From: Bacteroidales bacterium
GTDB lineage: Bacteria; Bacteroidota; Bacteroidia; Bacteroidales; UBA932
Length of the DNA: 64,000 bases
Reading direction: 5' to 3'
Assembly: GCA_017549145.1 (NCBI GenBank)
Contig: JAFYVM010000022.1
Location: forward strand, 1-64,000
A program made the position numbers and the translations under genes. Under the pieces are notes generated by a model. It was not told where the DNA came from. It made no database searches and saw only the letters and a list, made by a program, of their open reading frames with translations. Shown here piece by piece: positions 60,220-64,000 of the stretch. How positions within the stretch are numbered: position 1 is the stretch's first letter; each line of letters begins with the position of its first letter.

Positions 60220-62066
60220 TATTTTGCTTTTACCTTATGCATCAGGTTTGCAGATATCATTCTGTGTTCCAGGTCTTTTCTTTCCGGGCTGATTTCGTGA
60301 TTCAGGTACATCTCTGTCAGTAATGATGCGATTGGTGCTGCGTAGCTTGCACCAAATCCACCATTCTCGATGTACGCAACCACAGCAATTTTAGGGTTCT
60401 CTCGAGGAGCGAAGCATGCGAACACGCTATGGTCGTCTCCGTGGGGGTTCTGTGCAGTACCTGTCTTTCCACAGATTTCCAGTCCCGGAACTGCTGCGAT
60501 GCTTGCTGTGGCTCCTGATCCAAAGTCACTGTTGACAGCTTTGTACATACCGTTGATGATTTTGTGGAAATGTACGGTGTCAACTAGTGTGTAGTTCTTC
60601 TCGTGGTACTTCGGATCAATTTCAACTCCCTCCGAATCTTTTACGATGTGAGGTATGTAGTAGTGACCTCGGTTTGCGATTGTAGCGCACAGATTTGCCA
60701 AGTGAAGTGGAGTACATCCGATTTCTCCCTGTCCGATTGCCATTGAAATGACCGCAGTAGCCTTCCATCTCTTTTTTCCGTAGTAACGGTCATAGTATTC
60801 AGATGTCGGGATAAATCCTCCAAGTTCAGCAGGGAAGTCACTTCCCAATTTATGACCGAATCCGAAGCTGGCAACATACTCGCGCCATTTGTCAAGGGAC
60901 TCTCCGACGTTTCCGTATTTGCCGTTTTCCAATAACTCTCGGAATACGTAGCAATAATATGCGTTGCAGGATGTCATGATTGAGAAGTCCAGGTCCACAG
61001 GGGAATCATGGCTGTGACAGCCAACCTTGTATTTGCCGTTTCCGAAGTGATATCCCATTGAACAAGGGTACTCGGTGCGTGGTGTGATGATTCCTTCCTG
61101 AAGAGCGATCAGCGCGTTTACGAGCTTGAACACAGAGCCCGGGGGATATGGTGCCTGCACAGCTCTGTTAAACATTGGCTTGTACGGATTTTTAGCAATT
61201 TTAGAGTAATGTTTTCCGATGTCTGAAAGGATATCTACATTGATACCCGGGCTGGAAACCATTGCCAGAATCTCTCCTGTCGAAGGCTCGATCGCTACGA
61301 GACTTCCCACCTTGTTCCTCATGAGTTTCTGACCATAGTTCTGAAGCTCTGCATCGATTGTCGTTACGATATTCTTGCCTGGCACCGCCTCTTTGTCCAT
61401 CTCGCCATCCTTATACCTGGATTCGATTCTGTTTCGTGAGTTTCTAAGCCAGATGGTGTGTCCCTTTTCTCCGCGGAGTTCCTTCTCTCTTGCGGCTTCA
61501 AGACCAGTTTTTCCCGCATAGTCTCCAGCTTTATACTCTCCTGGGTGCCTTTCCAGATATTTTTTATCAACCTCAGAAACATAGCCCAATAGATTTCCTC
61601 CGGCATTGTATGGGTACTCTCGGATGCTACGAGCCTGACCTTTGAATCCTGGGAATCGATATGCAATCTCGGAGAATCTCATATATGTTTCCTGAGGGAG
61701 TTTACGGAGCATCACGACTGACTGCCATCCGATGCTTTTACGATTCTTTGTGTACTCTTTCATCTTTGTCCTTATGAAATCCGGAGTCACCTCAAGGACA
61801 CGGGCTAGTGCGAGGGTGTCAAATTCAGTTACCTCTCTTGGGGTTACCATCAGGTCGTATGCAACCTGATTACCTACGAGAATCTTACCATTTCTATCGT
61901 AGATGATTCCTCGGGTAGGGTAGATTGTAGTATACACCATTGAGTTATTCGCAGCATCCATCTTATACTTGTCATCAATAATCTGGATGTTGAATAACTT
62001 GATCAGGAGAATACCGACAGCGGCTCCCAGTCCAATAAGAAGTTTACTTTCCCTATTTAGTTTCAT
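60219..62066 (-). CDS. mrdA: Penicillin-binding protein 2
   Basis: 615 residues. One N-terminal membrane helix (LLIGLGAAVGILLIKLFNI), a PBP dimerisation domain (YPTRGIIYDRNGKILVGNQVAYDLMV), and the transpeptidase domain with SxxK in PGSVFKL, SCN and KTGTAQ motifs. It cross-links peptidoglycan made by RodA during cell elongation. It stands between mreD and rodA as in other Bacteroidetes; the mreD stop lies 8 bp upstream of the start. Confidence 0.95.
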   Translation of the reverse strand: MKLNRESKLLIGLGAAVGILLIKLFNIQIIDDKYKMDAANNSMVYTTIYPTRGIIYDRNGKILVGNQVAYDLMVTPREVTEFDTLALARVLEVTPDFIRTKMKEYTKNRKSIGWQSVVMLRKLPQETYMRFSEIAYRFPGFKGQARSIREYPYNAGGNLLGYVSEVDKKYLERHPGEYKAGDYAGKTGLEAAREKELRGEKGHTIWLRNSRNRIESRYKDGEMDKEAVPGKNIVTTIDAELQNYGQKLMRNKVGSLVAIEPSTGEILAMVSSPGINVDILSDIGKHYSKIAKNPYKPMFNRAVQAPYPPGSVFKLVNALIALQEGIITPRTEYPCSMGYHFGNGKYKVGCHSHDSPVDLDFSIMTSCNAYYCYVFRELLENGKYGNVGESLDKWREYVASFGFGHKLGSDFPAELGGFIPTSEYYDRYYGKKRWKATAVISMAIGQGEIGCTPLHLANLCATIANRGHYYIPHIVKDSEGVEIDPKYHEKNYTLVDTVHFHKIINGMYKAVNSDFGSGATASIAAVPGLEICGKTGTAQNPHGDDHSVFACFAPRENPKIAVVAYIENGGFGASYAAPIASLLTEMYLNHEISPERKDLEHRMISANLMHKVKAK

Positions 62067-62074
62067 GATTTACC

Positions 62075-62587
62075 CTATTTGCGTTCCTCATGTGTGAGAC
62101 TGCTGACTGTAATCATACCTAGAATCATGCTGAGAAGCATAGAAAAGAGGAAACGGATAACGTTGAACCAGAATGGTCTTATTCCTGCACCGTCAAGGGC
62201 AATATAGAAGATGAAGAAGACGGCGTAAGAAATTGCAAGGGCAGCACTGATTTTCTCAATACCGTTCTTTCTGAAGGAGAAACGGTCACCTCTTGCCACA
62301 AGGTCTTCTCCGAGGAAGATGCTCATGAGAGTTCTTCTTCCAAAGGCAACAGGAAGGATTGCAGCAGTGTTCAAGCCAATGATACCCTCCGCAAAGAGGT
62401 CTACACTCAAGCCGGTCGCAAATGCGATGATCATACAGATTGGCGTTCCGATAGACAACGGTACACAAAGAATCATTGCCGGAAGGATGGACAATGTCAA
62501 AAGCGGAGTGAACTGGAAATAGTTACAGAGTATCATCTGTACTATCACCAGTAAAAAGAAAGATATTCCGAAATATGTTCTTCTCAT
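62075..62587 (-). CDS. mreD: Rod shape-determining protein MreD
   Basis: 170 residues, five to six membrane segments (FGISFFLLVIVQMILCN, LLTLSILPAMILCVPL, CMIIAFATGLSVDLFAEGIIGLNTAAIL, ISYAVFFIFYIALDG, FLFSMLLSMILGMITVSS). Matches MreD in size, the FATGLSVDLFAEGIIGLNT motif and place. Identification relies partly on context since MreD is poorly conserved. Start ATG overlaps the mreC stop by 4 bp. Confidence 0.88.
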   Translation of the reverse strand: MRRTYFGISFFLLVIVQMILCNYFQFTPLLTLSILPAMILCVPLSIGTPICMIIAFATGLSVDLFAEGIIGLNTAAILPVAFGRRTLMSIFLGEDLVARGDRFSFRKNGIEKISAALAISYAVFFIFYIALDGAGIRPFWFNVIRFLFSMLLSMILGMITVSSLTHEERK

Positions 62588-63399
62588 CGATCTTCCAGTT
62601 GTCTGATTTCCTTATCTCCGATGTTCTCCACAACGGTTACATATCTGATTGCTCCGAAGTCTTCGAACAAGGTTACGTTAATGTCGTATGTTGCGCCGTT
62701 TACAATTGATGCCTTTCTGATTGTTCCCAATGGAATATCTGCAGGGAAGATGGATGAAAATCCACTTGTGTAGATAGTGTCACCAGGGACAATCTCGAGA
62801 TGGTGAGGAATTTCTTTCAGGATGGCTCCATTACTTCTCATTCCGTCCCAGCTCATAGGACCATGGCGCCCGTCTTTTCCGATGCGTGCAGTGATGTTCA
62901 TATTGTGATTCTGGAAGGATATCACATATGAGTAGTTATCGCTCACTGCATCTACGATTCCGATTGCTCCATTAGGAGTGATGACTCCGGAACCATTGAC
63001 TATGCCGTCATTCTTTCCCTTGTCGATGATAAAGTAGTTGTGCTGGAGATTTGTGCTGATCTTTACAATCGATGCGTTGGTGAATCGGAATCTTTTGGTG
63101 TTTCTTGGAGTAGGCTCAGATAGATTTCCATGTTCTCTCAGAATCTCTTCCAAGTGCTGGATGCGTAATAGAAGTTCATGATTTTCCTCGGCTAGTGCAG
63201 AGTTGCTTTCTGCCAATGAGAAATAATCTGAAATCTTCTGTCCGCTTCCCCAGACTCCCTTCATTGCTCCATGTGCAACTCTCGCAATCCAGATCTTTTG
63301 AAGCTCGCCGGAGTTTCGTAGCATACTCAACGCAGCTATCTCCAGTCCGATGAAGATAGCTGCACTAAGAATGTATGGTATGAAGTTAAATTTGCGCAA
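62584..63399 (-). CDS. mreC: Rod shape-determining protein MreC
   Basis: 271 residues. An N-terminal membrane helix (FIPYILSAAIFIGLEIAALSM) and a coiled coil (about residues 60-100, SNSALAEENHELLLRIQHLEEI) precede the two beta-barrel domains (FRFTNASIVKISTNLQHNYFIIDKGKNDGI...GVITPNGAIGIVDAVSDNYSYVISFQN). MreC ties the MreB filament to the periplasmic cell-wall enzymes. It starts 4 bp after mreB on the minus strand. Confidence 0.93.
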   Translation of the reverse strand: MRKFNFIPYILSAAIFIGLEIAALSMLRNSGELQKIWIARVAHGAMKGVWGSGQKISDYFSLAESNSALAEENHELLLRIQHLEEILREHGNLSEPTPRNTKRFRFTNASIVKISTNLQHNYFIIDKGKNDGIVNGSGVITPNGAIGIVDAVSDNYSYVISFQNHNMNITARIGKDGRHGPMSWDGMRSNGAILKEIPHHLEIVPGDTIYTSGFSSIFPADIPLGTIRKASIVNGATYDINVTLFEDFGAIRYVTVVENIGDKEIRQLEDR

Positions 63400-63403
63400 G
63401 ATA

Positions 63404-64000
63404 TTATCTCATGAGGAATGAGTAATTGTCTGTGTTCTTGAGCGCTGCGCAAGTACCACGAGCTACAGCTCTAAGTGGGTCCTTAGCTACGTAGAAAGGA
63501 ATATTCACTTTCTCTGTAAGTCTCTTTGCGAGTCCTCTAAGGAGTGATCCGCCACCTGCGAGGTGAATACCATTCTCTACGATGTCTGAGTAAAGCTCCG
63601 GTGGAGTCTGCTCAAGAACATGAAGGATACCGCTCTCGATTCTCGCTACAGACTTGTCAAGGCAGTGTGCAATCTCCTGGTAAGTGATGTTTGCATGAAC
63701 AGGATGTGCTGTCATAATGTTAGGTCCAGTGATTGCGCATGGCTCTGGTTCGCCCTCATCAAGATCAGGAATAACAGCTCCGATGGCAATCTTGATCTTC
63801 TCTGCAGTAATCTGACCTACGCGGATATTGTGCTGCTGACGAAGATACTGAAGGATGTCGTTTGTGAATACGTCACCTGCGACCTTGATACTATCCTGAA
63901 CTACGATACCTCCGAGTGAAATAACAGCAATCTCTGTTGTACCACCTCCGATATCTACTACCATGTTACCCTTAGGAGCCTCAACGTCAAGTCCGATTCC
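63404..64000 (-). CDS. mreB: Rod shape-determining protein MreB, 3' part (5' end beyond window)
   Basis: The frame is open to the window edge on the minus strand, giving about 198 C-terminal residues. GLDVEAPKGNMVVDIGGGTTEIAVISLGGIV is the actin-fold phosphate-2 region, and NGIHLAGGGSLLRGLAKRLTEKVNIPFYVAKDPLRAVARG is the adenosine motif. MreB filaments guide lateral wall growth. First gene of the mreBCD-mrdA-rodA operon; promoter outside the window. Confidence 0.96.
   Translation of the reverse strand, partial: GIGLDVEAPKGNMVVDIGGGTTEIAVISLGGIVVQDSIKVAGDVFTNDILQYLRQQHNIRVGQITAEKIKIAIGAVIPDLDEGEPEPCAITGPNIMTAHPVHANITYQEIAHCLDKSVARIESGILHVLEQTPPELYSDIVENGIHLAGGGSLLRGLAKRLTEKVNIPFYVAKDPLRAVARGTCAALKNTDNYSFLMR

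Overview
The window looks like chromosomal DNA of a member of the Bacteroidales. The evidence is a SusC/SusD pair, BACON-M64 and DUF4953-type proteases, DUF3109 and DUF6175 proteins, a DAHP synthase-chorismate mutase fusion, the mreB-mreC-mreD-mrdA-rodA order, and repeated promoter boxes of the Bacteroidetes type (TAnnTTTG, sometimes with TTTG about 19 bp upstream). Shine-Dalgarno sequences are mostly missing. Genus cannot be fixed by eye. No prophage, conjugative element, rRNA or CRISPR array is visible.

Layout. 1-1100: end of fusA, rpsJ and a CAT-anticodon tRNA. 1125-9529: an aminopeptidase P, a DUF456 membrane protein, and a run of secreted esterases and glycosidases (double SGNH, EEP-SGNH fusion, DUF4091, GH20). 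9563-17883: CBM9-like protein, asd, tRNA-Leu, an exported nitroreductase, a small glycosyltransferase-like orphan, comF, fabG, ahcY, ddl and prmC. 18076-23204: an accessory patch with a lipoprotein, a broken 3' copy of the U32 peptidase gene, a REP-associated (RAYT/Y1 HUH) transposase between pairs of hairpin repeats, a small unknown gene, and the intact U32 gene. 23211-30047: TPR protein, an M16-like protein lacking its zinc motif, DUF3109, small membrane proteins and hemW.

30133-44840 appears to be one long transcription unit: surface lipoprotein, SusC, SusD, a metallohydrolase-like lipoprotein without HExxH, an intact DUF4953-type metalloprotease, a paralogue in which HEVGH has become KAVGK, a BACON-BACON-M64 peptidase and a three-domain Xaa-Pro aminopeptidase. 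I read it as a protein/peptide utilisation locus in which active and dead protease folds sit side by side. This is the strongest candidate for an undescribed system here, followed by the RAYT/REP unit and a five-gene secreted-protein operon at 54433-58717.

44898-54301 is housekeeping: an sdhC/frdC without its partners, pyrH, frr, an aromatic amino acid operon (pheA, aminotransferase, tyrA, aroG-CM), lpxK, dus and pfkA. 54433-58717 encodes five exported proteins of unknown function, including DUF6175 and two small paralogues. 58720-64000 (minus strand) is the cell-shape operon rodA, mrdA, mreD, mreC and the 3' part of mreB, which runs off the window.
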